Part shown: positions 16,201-23,456 of the stretch, in pieces
How positions within the stretch are numbered: the first letter of the stretch is position 1
How the letters are laid out: the number at the start of each line of letters is the position of its first letter
Origin: JAEUOS01 sp965279115
GTDB lineage: Bacteria > Pseudomonadota > Gammaproteobacteria > Burkholderiales > JAEUOS01
Direction of reading: 5' to 3'
NCBI GenBank assembly: GCA_965279115.1
Contig: OZ257137.1
Location: 620,001 to 684,000 of the forward strand
DNA length: 64,000 nt
The notes under the pieces: generated by a model
The model's database searches: none
Seen by the model: only the letters and a program-made list of their open reading frames with translations
What the model was told of the DNA's origin: nothing
Translations under genes and position numbers: made by a program

Positions 16201-18660
16201 AGCAGCACCGAGCAGGTGCGGCTGGTCGACTGGTACAAGACGACGCTACCCGAGTGGAATGGTGACGAGGAAGCCTACGTCGACGTCCCGTTGGCCCGGA
16301 CCCTCGCGCGGGTGGAATTCGCCGACGGCACGGTGTGGAACCAGACCTACCTGGCCGCGCGTAGCACCAGCCCTATGGTCGGCACCTCCGGCAACGACAA
16401 TCTCACCGGCACCGGCGGAACGGATTGGCTCGCCGGCCTGGCCGGCAACGACTCCCTGACCGGGGGTGCCGAGAACGACGCACTCGACGGCGGCGCCGGA
16501 GCCGATGTCATGGCCGCCGGCGCCGGCGACGACACGTACCTGGTCGACAGCAGCGGCGACACCATCACGGAAAGCGCCGACACCGGCGCAGGTACAGACA
16601 CCGTGTTCGCCAGCGTCAGCTTCACCCTCGCGGCCAATGTCGAGCAGCTGGAACTCACCGGCACGGCGAACATCGACGCCAGCGGCAATGGCGGCAACAA
16701 CGTGCTGCGCGGCAACAGCGGCAACAACGTACTCGACGGCGGCGCCGGCGCCGACACCATGGAAGGCATGGCGGGCGACGACGTTTACGTGGTCGACAAC
16801 GCCGGCGACAGTGTGTCTGAAGCCGCCTCGGCCGGCGCCGACACGGTGCGTGCCGGCATCACATGGGTTCTCGGCGCCAATGTCGAGAACCTGGTTCTCA
16901 CCGGCAATGCCGCCATCAACGGCAGCGGCAACGCCCTGGCCAACAGCATCACCGGCAACAGCGCGGCCAATACCCTCGAAGGCGGCGCCGGCGCCGACAC
17001 CCTCACCGGCGCCGGCGGCAACGACACCTTGATCGGCGACGCACTCGACACCGCCGCCGTCACCGGCCGGCGCGGCCAGTACATCCTGGTCAACTATTCC
17101 GGCGATACCTGGATCCTCGACCGCACAGCCAACCGCGACGGCTTCGACCGCCTCACCGGCATCCTCACCCTGCGCTACGACTTCGACGGCGCCACCCAGG
17201 GTCTGGGTGACGCGCGCAACCCGCTCGACTACATCGCCGCGTATCCGGACCTGATGGCCGCCTACCACGCCAACGAGGCGGCCGGTTTCAACCACCTGCT
17301 CGCCGCCGGGGTCGCCGAGCAGCGCACCATCACCTTTGACGCCCAGGCCTATCTGGACACCTATGCCGACCTGAAGGCCGCCTTCGGCACCGACCTGCGC
17401 GCCGCCACCACCCATTACATCCTCGGCGGCGCCGCCGAACTGCGCGGCGCCACCCTGAACGGGGACGCCGGCGCCGACACCCTGTGGAGTGGCGCCGGCA
17501 ACGACTGGCTGGACGGCCGCGGCGGCGCGGACATCATGGCCGGCGGCATCGGCGACGACACCTACGTCGTCGACAACGCGGAGGACGTGGTGCAGGAAAG
17601 CGCCTCGGCCGGCTACGACAGCGTGCGTGCCGGCCTCACCTGGACGCTCGGCGCCCACCTGGAAACCCTGCTGCTCACCGGCAACGCCGCCATCAACGGC
17701 ACCGGCAACGCATTGAACAACCTCATCACCGGCAACAGCGCCGCCAACTCCCTCATCGGTGCGGGCGGCGACGACGAGCTTAACGGTGGCGCTGGCGCCG
17801 ACACCCTTGAAGGCGGCAGCGGCAACGACGTGTATCACCTCGACCACGCCGGCGACATAGTGGTCGAAGCTTTCGAGGCGGGCAGCTGGGATGTCGCCTA
17901 CACCAGCGTGAGCCGGGTCATCGCCAGCAATATAGAGGCGCTGGTCGCGCAGGCCGGCAGCCACCTCACCGGCGACGGTGCCGACAACACGCTGTACGGC
18001 AATTTCGATGTGGCCGCCAATACCCTCACCGGCGGGGCCGGCAACGACGGGTATCACGTCGGCGCGGGCGATGTGGTGGAGGAGGATTCGGTGGCCGGTG
18101 CCGGCGCATGGGATGTGGAGTACGCCTATGCCAACCGCACCATCGACGCCAACATCGAAGGCATCGTGGCGATGAACGGCGCCGCGGTCAGTGGCGACGG
18201 CCGTGCCAACGCGCTATACGGTACGCTCGATGCGGCCGCCAATACGCTTGCCGGCGGAACCGGCAACGACACTTACTACGCCGCGCGCGGCATGGGCGCC
18301 GATACGGTGGTGGAAAACGACGCCACCGCCGGCAATGCCGATGTGGCGCAGTTTCTTTCCGGGGTGGCCGTCGACCAACTCTGGTTCAGCCAGATCGGCA
18401 ACGACCTCGAAACCAGGATTCTCGGCACCGGCGACAAGTTGCTGTTCCAGAACTGGTACTCCAACAACTCGCATCACGTCGAGCAATTCAGGACCACCGA
18501 CGGCAACAAGACAGCCTCCACCACTGATACCTATTTCGCCAGCCTGGTGCAGGCAATGACGACGGTGGGCGGTACGGGTACCGCGACTTCGATCGCCGCG
18601 GTGGGCATGAGCACCGAACAACGCAACAGTATCGATACCTACCTCACGGTATGGCAGTAG
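10231..18660 (+). CDS. Giant RTX protein with N-terminal lipase-like domain, type I secretion substrate
   Basis: 2809 residues with no signal peptide. Residues about 60-260 look like a class 3-type alpha/beta hydrolase: LAFRSTEYRD could form the oxyanion strand, and the nucleophile elbow is VGYSLGGQ with Ser196. From about 710 on there are many blocks of calcium-binding nonapeptides (GGxGxDxxx), e.g. residues about 710-760, 907-1310, 1397-1460, 1610-1660, 1803-1890 and 2050-2270. Interspersed are RTX-associated segments ending in LEFADGTVMTW, VRFSDGSFMTR and VEFADGTVWNQ. Near the C-terminus are homologous 70-90 residue modules and two YPDL/YADL repeats. The last ~60 residues, poor in charge and rich in Thr/Ala/Ser, suit an uncleaved type I signal. 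ATG overlaps the lipoprotein stop. An extracellular lipase/esterase role is inferred; the adaptor of its own operon is broken. Confidence 0.9.
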   Translation: MSTIGQWYEAALQQLASESYLRKSSMSSDGAIAAQISLRDDLARGNTRENLTTGGLMKMPVASVEQLSSGSILPANEFAAAWEVVYQADNDGSGFSATLMRRRVSGNADPEYTLAFRSTEYRDEKSRGGDWKRDVENADAEIGMGGGFAFGQIHSMRQLWTNLKAGRDADGKTLTSLSDFASRMSSGEKVNLVGYSLGGQLATVLTELEPTKVNQTTIFNAVGRGALPVGTSLRTFLDYFENVLATPSIVGAYETTGNTNLSILRDLAIQQANKGIGLEASSRGIGGVNMPYVYDDARYQFAVAMTKLKYPTQFAGSPGTVGEIASGVQDKITNLFGHATHNDVEYVANSGVRVGANQTQYIFIEDQPNIEGAFGRLPLAPTLTKFLENKGDFGNTHSITLIVDTLALMSTIQLIDPTLAADTTLEQRRAVMGRMQSILASGANLTGKGLLFTTGTAEADSLEKTLDALRVLYIGNSIARTEFSEKGASDISNGFANAVNRTQFYTHLADLKSKIELLPGGTLTPFVSPTMFDNALSPGGLNNGEPPKNSFGNAVIDTQAIVAKASQTDAEGRAYRYALGALNDFVLTGNTAVYAGKTGIDLADGTHPDGMTAQYIKDRAALLERKLYYNVHDTPYDTSRIASSSGGSPTGETAFDLAPSKYDNEDIIWSDADSKLKIQRGSGTTANTIKVSFGSIHGGPLVGLDANPSTGYGDRLFGGARDDILRGNKGNDYLEGGAGLDVYEYRPGDGNDTVVDTDGRGVIRYFWRDGNNVEQSVIVADGAIKGTGDTWTSADGKFSFSKVAALDAQGAPLAGRFNLQISMANATGNTQGGVVTIKDFDFTTAIASRSLGIRLGDTAVATPVIPDPTRYFFGGIPVSPAQEDTWHNLEVYGGNADYNNTIYGSPDSDSIQAGGGNDTVAAALSTGPEATGDTIDAGTGNDVVTAGGGNDKVFGGTGDDNVTAGAGNDWLLLEAGNDFADAGSGNDLVEAGTGQDIVLTGAGDDRAYADAAVTLADLFATSATINGSGSSTTKGDFLDGGEGDGDDILIGGVDADALMGGFGEDVLVGLGGNDDIFGDDRAQSVSGGWVAVRTYNGSGFYSTAFTGAPLVVIYDGIGQEASGNFGHSDTIYAGKGDDFIAAGGGDDYVDAGEGVDVAFGEMGADVLIMGAGNDTAYGDSSNTRLAGNPPSTNSAYNDFIDGGEGSDSLFGGYGSDILLGGAGNDTLRGDSYRTTGDSYDADGARIGEGEETIIYWAGDDFLDGGDDSDYIYGYDGADMLIGGKQNDFLYGGYGRDTYVLNRGDGEDTIIDPDDKGANGAANPDKSIIVLGEGITRNDVVFKRGSLLIDLGQGDQIHLTLPANQTDPAATKVLERLEFADGTVMTWTDILAQGFDFEGTSGNDTLSGTVGRDWIRGLAGNDSLSGLSSDDTLDGGDGDDTLRGDNGNDLLRGGAGHDTYLGIEGQDIIDDLIGNNQLNISQYVDSLTLSRNGNDLVLTERGFTNSVTFKNGFATGGTAGWTLNANGTSISLSTYVGMGALAHSADTTALVAQFDTRWQTYNNSTATPPRVNGGSGVDTLTVTTSSVVDGAGGNDTLTMNKAGGTTYFRGIPGSVLIGGTGDDTLKGGGDDDILTGGTGNNLLDGGAGEDHYVLFAGTGTDTIIDRGGLEVQTSTDSGVLARYYAGYGGFDRVYLPTGVTAAGLTYSWSDEAIQIERNAAILHGVLGSVPLNLKVQTAMLTLTWGSGTQSVKIAMPHTDEQADFGIEEVRFSDGSFMTRAELLAAAGYHDLDPNAAGSTITADNIDAEAGNDTLSGNGILRGGEGDDSITGGSGRDAIAGDEGADTLTGGVGADLMGFGIREFLGAGNTYSGGLGNDIILGTLGADTYLYNSADSIGDYWRNPGNSPHAQELPSMPSTWTGNYADLVEFGTTSVPLDYAGLDTLRFGAGINASAVGFVRATGLSYSTTAPAADPDPAAVASSTGSDLVLSLSSTEQVRLVDWYKTTLPEWNGDEEAYVDVPLARTLARVEFADGTVWNQTYLAARSTSPMVGTSGNDNLTGTGGTDWLAGLAGNDSLTGGAENDALDGGAGADVMAAGAGDDTYLVDSSGDTITESADTGAGTDTVFASVSFTLAANVEQLELTGTANIDASGNGGNNVLRGNSGNNVLDGGAGADTMEGMAGDDVYVVDNAGDSVSEAASAGADTVRAGITWVLGANVENLVLTGNAAINGSGNALANSITGNSAANTLEGGAGADTLTGAGGNDTLIGDALDTAAVTGRRGQYILVNYSGDTWILDRTANRDGFDRLTGILTLRYDFDGATQGLGDARNPLDYIAAYPDLMAAYHANEAAGFNHLLAAGVAEQRTITFDAQAYLDTYADLKAAFGTDLRAATTHYILGGAAELRGATLNGDAGADTLWSGAGNDWLDGRGGADIMAGGIGDDTYVVDNAEDVVQESASAGYDSVRAGLTWTLGAHLETLLLTGNAAINGTGNALNNLITGNSAANSLIGAGGDDELNGGAGADTLEGGSGNDVYHLDHAGDIVVEAFEAGSWDVAYTSVSRVIASNIEALVAQAGSHLTGDGADNTLYGNFDVAANTLTGGAGNDGYHVGAGDVVEEDSVAGAGAWDVEYAYANRTIDANIEGIVAMNGAAVSGDGRANALYGTLDAAANTLAGGTGNDTYYAARGMGADTVVENDATAGNADVAQFLSGVAVDQLWFSQIGNDLETRILGTGDKLLFQNWYSNNSHHVEQFRTTDGNKTASTTDTYFASLVQAMTTVGGTGTATSIAAVGMSTEQRNSIDTYLTVWQ
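16528..18267 (+). repeat. Five homologous C-terminal modules in the RTX protein
   Basis: Within the RTX gene, modules at about 16528-16772, 16777-17050, 17554-17825, 17827-18047 and 18048-18267 share the plan D-(T/V/G)-Y-x-V-D...GD.V.E...G.D.V.A....L..N(V/I)E.L.L.G.A.I.G.G..N.L.GN. Modules 2 and 3 share near-identical stretches such as LTGNAAINGSGNAL / LTGNAAINGTGNAL. A 500-bp insert between modules 2 and 3 carries two AYPDLMAAY / TYADLKAAF repeats. Internal duplication is evident; such arrays recombine easily. Confidence 0.8.
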
Positions 18661-18736
18661 GGGCGCAGTCGGGCCGCAAATCCCCGCACGGTGGATTTTG
18701 CGTTAACCTATGTTTTCCGCAACGCAACGTGAACCC

Positions 18737-19204
18737 ATGACCAGTCCCACCGTCACCGGCCTGCCCGTCCCCGACTTCGAAGCTCCTGCCACCGGCAGCA
18801 CCTTCAAGCTTTCCGCCCTCAAGGGCAAAAAAGTCGTGCTGTACTTCTACCCCAAGGACAACACGCCGGGTTGTACCGTCGAAGGGCAGGACTTCCGCGA
18901 CAAACACGCTGAATTCCGCGCCGCCGGCGCCGAGGTGTTCGGTATTTCGCGCGATAGCCTCAAGTCGCATGAAGGCTTCAAGGCCAAGATGGGCTTTCCG
19001 TTCGAGCTGATTTCCGATCCTGACGAAACCGTGTGCCTGATGTTCGACGTCATGAAAATGAAAAACATGTACGGTAAACAGGTAAGGGGCGTCGAGCGCA
19101 GCACCTTTTTGATCGACGCCGATGGCAAGGTCGCGCGCGAGTGGCGCGGCGTCAAGGTCGCAGGTCATGTGGATCAAGTGCTGGAGGCCGTCAAGTCGAT
19201 ATGA
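18737..19204 (+). CDS. bcp: Peroxiredoxin, BCP/PrxQ type lacking the resolving cysteine
   Basis: A 155-residue thiol peroxidase that reduces hydrogen peroxide and organic hydroperoxides in the cytoplasm. The peroxidatic Cys46 sits in DNTPGCTVEGQDFRD; the resolving Cys of two-Cys BCPs, five residues on, is Gln51 here, so it should act as a 1-Cys enzyme or use Cys in DETVCLMF. Length and the motif FYPKDNTPGCT fit the family. ATG 18737 is chosen over an upstream in-frame ATG at 18710 because homologues begin close to the core. It stands alone, with a terminator about 90 bp downstream. Confidence 0.92.
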   Translation: MTSPTVTGLPVPDFEAPATGSTFKLSALKGKKVVLYFYPKDNTPGCTVEGQDFRDKHAEFRAAGAEVFGISRDSLKSHEGFKAKMGFPFELISDPDETVCLMFDVMKMKNMYGKQVRGVERSTFLIDADGKVAREWRGVKVAGHVDQVLEAVKSI

Positions 19205-19295
19205 GATTCACCCCGTTGTGCCCGGAGCCGCGTCTTTGCTGACGCGTCCCGTCATCCCAGCAGCACCACGCAGATTCGTCCTGTATTCGAATCCA

Positions 19296-19332
19296 GGCCG
19301 TTTGTCCCTCCAGACAAACGGCCTTTTTGCTT
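19296..19332 (+). terminator. Rho-independent terminator
   Basis: A perfect 11-bp stem, GGCCGTTTGTC / GACAAACGGCC, with a 6-nt loop, followed by TTTTTGCTTTT. It would end the bcp transcript just before phoH. The rest of the 162-bp gap shows no gene. Confidence 0.88.
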
Positions 19333-19366
19333 TTGAAGTCCATGTTCCATCCTCAAGGAGAGCCCG

Positions 19367-20842
19367 TTGAACGCCAGCGTCACGCAACTGCCGCCTTCGA
19401 AGAAGCCCGCCCGCAAATCCGCCACCGTCACCCGTCTGCGCTCGGCGCCGAACAAGCTGTTCGTGCTCGACACCAACGTCCTGATGCACGACCCGACCAG
19501 CCTGTTCCGTTTCGAGGAACACGATATTTTCCTGCCCATGGCGACGCTGGAGGAACTGGACAACCACAAGAAGGGCATGACCGAAGTGGCGCGCAATGCC
19601 CGCCAGGCCAGCCGCTACCTGGACGACCTGGTAACCGGCGTGGAAGCCTCGATCGACGAAGGCATCGCGCTCGAAACCCGCGGCGGCAAGGACGCCACCG
19701 GCAGGCTTTTCCTGCAGACCGAGGCGATCACGCACACCCTGCCAGCCTCGCTGCCGGCGGGCAAGGCCGACAACCAGATCCTCGGCGTCGTATTCCACCT
19801 GACCAAGAAGCACCCCGGCCGGCAGGTGATCCTGGTGTCCAAGGACATCAACATGCGCATCAAGGCGCGCGCGTTGGGGCTGCCGGCGGAGGACTATTTC
19901 AACGACAAGGTGCTGGAAGATACCGACCTGCTGTACACCGGTACTTCCGCCCTGCCGGCGGATTTCTGGGACACCCATGGCAAGGGCGTGGAAAGCTGGA
20001 AACAGGGTGACAACACCTTCTATCGCGTGCGCGGACCGCTGTGCCGCGACTGGCTGGTCAACGAGTTTGTCCACCTCGACGGTGAAGGCCGGCCGGCGGC
20101 GGCTGCGTTCCAGGCGCAGGTCACCGAGGTCAGCGGCAAGACCGCGGTGCTCAAGGTGCTGCGCGACTTCAGCCACCACAAACAGGCAGTGTGGGGCATC
20201 ACCGCGCGCAACCGCGAGCAGAACTTCGCCCTCAACCTGCTGATGGACCCGACCATCGACTTCGTCACCCTGCTCGGGCAGGCGGGCACCGGCAAGACCC
20301 TGCTCACCCTGGCGGCCGGCCTGATGCAGACTCTCGAGGAAAAGACCTACACCGAAATCATCATGACCCGCGTGACGGTACCGGTGGGCGAGGACATCGG
20401 CTTCCTGCCCGGCACCGAGGAGGAGAAGATGACACCTTGGATGGGCGCGCTGGAGGACAACCTCGACGTCCTCAACAAGACCGACGACGAGGCCGGCGAT
20501 TGGGGGCGGGCCGCCACCCGCGACCTGATCCGCAGCCGCATCAAGGTGAAGTCGCTCAACTTCATGCGCGGGCGCACCTTCATCAACAAGTTCCTGATCA
20601 TCGACGAGGCGCAGAACCTCACGCCCAAGCAGATGAAGACCCTCATCACCCGCGCCGGCCCCGGCACCAAGGTGGTGTGCCTGGGCAATATCGCGCAGAT
20701 CGACACGCCCTACCTGACCGAAGGCTCGTCAGGGCTTACCTTCGTGGTGGACCGCTTCAAGGGCTGGGGGCACAGCGGGCATGTCACCTTGCAGCGCGGC
20801 GAACGCTCGCGCCTGGCCGACCACGCTGCCGAGGTGCTCTGA
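19367..20842 (+). CDS. phoH: PhoH2-type PIN domain / PhoH ATPase
   Basis: A 491-residue fusion. The N-terminal PIN RNase domain (about 28-180) has acidic residues in FVLDTNVLMHD, LEELDNHKKG and VSKDINMRIKA. The C-terminal PhoH helicase-like ATPase has Walker A GQAGTGKT (about residue 305) and Walker B FLIIDEAQNLTPKQ. PhoH2 proteins are ATP-dependent RNA unwinding/cleaving enzymes. The start is TTG 19367, fixed by AAGGAG at 19355-19360 with a 6-nt spacer and by the absence of an in-frame ATG nearby. It is monocistronic and convergent with the next gene. Confidence 0.92.
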   Translation: MNASVTQLPPSKKPARKSATVTRLRSAPNKLFVLDTNVLMHDPTSLFRFEEHDIFLPMATLEELDNHKKGMTEVARNARQASRYLDDLVTGVEASIDEGIALETRGGKDATGRLFLQTEAITHTLPASLPAGKADNQILGVVFHLTKKHPGRQVILVSKDINMRIKARALGLPAEDYFNDKVLEDTDLLYTGTSALPADFWDTHGKGVESWKQGDNTFYRVRGPLCRDWLVNEFVHLDGEGRPAAAAFQAQVTEVSGKTAVLKVLRDFSHHKQAVWGITARNREQNFALNLLMDPTIDFVTLLGQAGTGKTLLTLAAGLMQTLEEKTYTEIIMTRVTVPVGEDIGFLPGTEEEKMTPWMGALEDNLDVLNKTDDEAGDWGRAATRDLIRSRIKVKSLNFMRGRTFINKFLIIDEAQNLTPKQMKTLITRAGPGTKVVCLGNIAQIDTPYLTEGSSGLTFVVDRFKGWGHSGHVTLQRGERSRLADHAAEVL

Positions 20843-20856
20843 CGCGGAAAAACGGC

Positions 20857-21312
20857 TCAGTCCGCCTTGACCGAACCGGGCGAGGTGGACTGGTCCAGCC
20901 CGGATGTGCCGCTTTGCTGGGCATACTCCGCCAGCTTCTGCAGCACAAACTGGCGCACGATCGGCGGCAGTCCGGGAGACTCGCGAATGAACCGGTCGAG
21001 CACGGTGTCGGCGTCGAAATCGCCGCCTTGTTCCAGCAGGGAGGCGGAGGCGCCGTGATCGGCCATCGTATCGCCGCCGCCCTTGACCACCCGGTGGTGG
21101 GAAAAACCGCCTTCCTTCTTCCATTCAAGCGTGCGCTGCTTGCGGCGGATGTCGTAGCACAGCTGCATGCCGACGAACTCCCGGTCGGCCTTGACGTCCG
21201 CACGCTCGCTGTGCCGGAAATAGAAGATGAACAGGTCGAAATAGTCGCTTTGATACCAGCGCCTCTTCGGCCCGTCGGTCGCCTGCTTGCTGACGGTGAT
21301 CTCACGAAACAT
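20857..21312 (-). CDS. Conserved hypothetical protein, 151 residues
   Basis: Family not recognised. The N-terminal part is rich in aromatic and basic residues (RRWYQSDYFDLFIFYFRHSERADVKADREFVGMQLCYDIRRKQRTLEW), followed by GGFSHHRVVKGGGDTMADHGAS and an amphipathic helix PIVRQFVLQKLAEYAQQ. No signal peptide or membrane helix. It ends 14 bp from phoH, convergently. Normal GC and codon usage argue that it is a real gene. No function is proposed. Confidence 0.72.
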   Translation of the reverse strand: MFREITVSKQATDGPKRRWYQSDYFDLFIFYFRHSERADVKADREFVGMQLCYDIRRKQRTLEWKKEGGFSHHRVVKGGGDTMADHGASASLLEQGGDFDADTVLDRFIRESPGLPPIVRQFVLQKLAEYAQQSGTSGLDQSTSPGSVKAD

Positions 21313-21516
21313 CGCCGACCCTAAGCCCCCGCCTGGTATGGCAACACTGTAGAGGCCCTAGTGTAGCCGAGAGTGCCGGCCGGATCGCTGTTGTCGCAAA
21401 AATCACACGCCGAACCCGGCCAGGTTCGCCAGGGCCAGGGGCGGTCCCGTTCCGCAAAGGCGCCGCGGAACAATATTTGACCCCTTGATGCAAGCTTTGC
21501 GCAAGGCTCCGGCGTG

Positions 21517-21556
21517 TAGAATCCCGACCGGAAACCGCTGTAACGTAACGGTTACA
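21517..21556 (+). promoter_or_regulatory. Candidate phaZ promoter -10 and downstream dyad
   Basis: TAGAAT at 21517-21522 is a good -10 hexamer; the best -35 (TTTGCG) is at a short 15-nt spacing. Just downstream, TGTAAC-N6-GTTACA (21539-21556) is a perfect 6-bp dyad placed where a repressor would block transcription of phaZ. The regulator is unknown. The remainder of the 288-bp gap upstream of phaZ shows nothing else. Confidence 0.33.
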
Positions 21557-21600
21557 TCACAGGCGGCCCGCTTCAGTTACCCGTGCCAGGAAAGACCCCG

Positions 21601-22830
21601 ATGCTTTATCAGTTGCACGAATTGCAGCGCAGGATGTTGAGCCCGATCACGACGTTCGCCGAAGGTGCGGCATCACTCTATTCCCTGCCGGGAAGTCCGT
21701 TGGCCTATCTGCCCTTTTCACGTGAAATCTCGGCCAGCTATGGCCTGATCCACAGGCTCGGCAAGGACTACGAAAAACCCCAGTTCGGCATCCACGAAAC
21801 CACGGTGCGCGGCGAAAAGGTCGCGGTCACCGAAGAGTCGGTCATCGTCAAGCCGTTCTGCGAGCTAAAGCACTTCAAGCGTGCCACCCGCGCGCGCGAC
21901 CCCAAGGTACTGGTGTGCGCGCCGCTTTCGGGCCATCACTCCACGCTCTTGCGCGACACCGTGCGCCAGCTGATGACTGAACATGACGTTTACATCACCG
22001 ACTGGCTGGACGCGCGCATGGTGCCCCTGTCGGCCGGCAAGTTCCATCTCGACAATTACGTCGCCTACCTGATCGAGTTCATCCGCCATCTCGGACCGGA
22101 TGTGCATGTCATTTCCGTTTGCCAGCCCACCGTGCCGGCGCTGGTGGCCATCTCGCTGATGGCCGCCGAGAACGACCCGAAAAGCCCGCGCACCATGACC
22201 ATGATGGGCGGGCCCATCGATACCCGGCGCAGCCCCACCGAAGTGAACACGCTGGCCACCACCAAACCGTTCTCATGGTTCGAGAACCACGTGATCTACC
22301 GGGTACCGGCCAACTATCCGGGCTACATGCGGCGCGTCTACCCGGGCTTCCTGCAACATGCCGGCTTTGTTGCCATGAACCCCGACCGCCATCTTTCCAG
22401 CCATTGGGAGTACTACAACCAGCTGGTCAAGGGCGACGGCGAATCGGCAAGCCAGCACCGCGCGTTCTATGACGAGTACAACGCCGTGCTCGACATGGAC
22501 GCCGACTACTACCTCGACACCATCAAGATGGTGTTCCAGAAACACGCCCTGCCCTTGGGAACCTGGGTCACCGGCGCCGCGCTGGGCCATCGTAAGGTCG
22601 AACCCGCCGCGATCCGCAAGACCGCGCTGTTCACCATCGAAGGGGAGCTCGACGACATTTCCGGCAGTGGCCAGACCGAGGCCGCGCACGGACTGTGCTC
22701 AGGCATCCCGAAGACCCGCAAGCAGCATTTCACCGCGCCCAAGTGCGGCCACTACGGCATTTTCTCCGGGCGGCGCTGGCGCGAGATGATCTACCCGAAA
22801 ATCGGCGCCTTCATCCGCAAGCATGCGTAG
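21601..22830 (+). CDS. phaZ: Intracellular polyhydroxyalkanoate depolymerase
   Basis: A 409-residue PhaZ that degrades native PHB granules in the cytoplasm. The lipase-box equivalent is ISVCQPTVPAL, with Cys174 as nucleophile in place of Ser, as known for Ralstonia-type intracellular depolymerases. MLYQLHELQR at the N-terminus and the long HDVYITDWLDARMVP block match the family over its full length. ATG 21601 is preferred to GTG 21583 because it begins MLYQLHELQ and follows an AGGAAAG ribosome site. It shows the organism stores PHB. Confidence 0.95.
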   Translation: MLYQLHELQRRMLSPITTFAEGAASLYSLPGSPLAYLPFSREISASYGLIHRLGKDYEKPQFGIHETTVRGEKVAVTEESVIVKPFCELKHFKRATRARDPKVLVCAPLSGHHSTLLRDTVRQLMTEHDVYITDWLDARMVPLSAGKFHLDNYVAYLIEFIRHLGPDVHVISVCQPTVPALVAISLMAAENDPKSPRTMTMMGGPIDTRRSPTEVNTLATTKPFSWFENHVIYRVPANYPGYMRRVYPGFLQHAGFVAMNPDRHLSSHWEYYNQLVKGDGESASQHRAFYDEYNAVLDMDADYYLDTIKMVFQKHALPLGTWVTGAALGHRKVEPAAIRKTALFTIEGELDDISGSGQTEAAHGLCSGIPKTRKQHFTAPKCGHYGIFSGRRWREMIYPKIGAFIRKHA

Positions 22831-22910
22831 CGATCCGCCGCCCGCGCACCTGATCCGCTTTCCCCAACCCCGCGGCAAAGGCTCCAGCCGCGCCAGCCCG
22901 TAAGCGCCCC

Positions 22911-23387
22911 ATGTCAGAAAAGCTCTGTGTAGTCCGCAACTCGCCCATCCATGGCAGCGGCGTTTTCGCCGTCAAGCCGATAAAGAAAGGCACCCGCATC
23001 ATCGAATACAAGGGCAAGCGCCTGACCCACAAGGAAGCCGACCGCATCTACGGCGGCACCTCCGAGACCGGTCACACTTTCCTGTTCACGCTCAATGACT
23101 ACTACGTCATCGACGCCAACAAAAGCGGCAACGCGGCACGCTGGATCAACCATGGCTGCACGCCCAACTGCACCTCGATCTGCGAAGAGGCCGATGACGG
23201 CAAGCCGGAGCATGAACGCGTCTTCATCGACGCCGTGCGCGACATCAAGGCCGGCGAGGAGCTGACCTACTCGTACTTCATCACCCTCGAAGAGCCGCAT
23301 ACGCGGCGCATGCAGAAGATCTGGAAGTGCCTGTGCGGATCGAAGAAATGCACGGGCACCATGCTGGAGATGAAGAAAGACGCCTGA
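22911..23387 (+). CDS. SET domain protein (putative lysine methyltransferase)
   Basis: 158 residues, almost entirely a SET domain: N-terminal HGSGVFAVKPIKKGTRIIEYKG, the S-adenosylmethionine/pseudoknot motif ARWINHGCTPNC, then GEELTYSYF. A post-SET-like cysteine cluster KCLCGSKKCTG follows and would bind zinc with the NHGC region Cys. Eukaryotic histone methyltransferases have this fold; bacterial copies have few known substrates. It stands alone between phaZ and the convergent sppA operon. Confidence 0.9.
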   Translation: MSEKLCVVRNSPIHGSGVFAVKPIKKGTRIIEYKGKRLTHKEADRIYGGTSETGHTFLFTLNDYYVIDANKSGNAARWINHGCTPNCTSICEEADDGKPEHERVFIDAVRDIKAGEELTYSYFITLEEPHTRRMQKIWKCLCGSKKCTGTMLEMKKDA

Positions 23388-23456
23388 ACGCCGCCCCGAC
23401 AGGGATGGCGTGGCGCGGCCACCGGCCGGTTCCGGATGCAGGCGTCCGCGCGCTTT

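Noticed and set aside
14428..18057. Long antisense frames (509 and 603 codons) within the RTX gene
   Set aside because: They mirror the Gly/Asp repeats of the RTX protein (reverse complement gives Val/Ala/Gly-rich nonsense).
12950..18300. Regular DNA repeats resembling a CRISPR array
   Set aside because: Periodicity is the 27-nt codon pattern of RTX nonapeptides; no spacers or cas genes.
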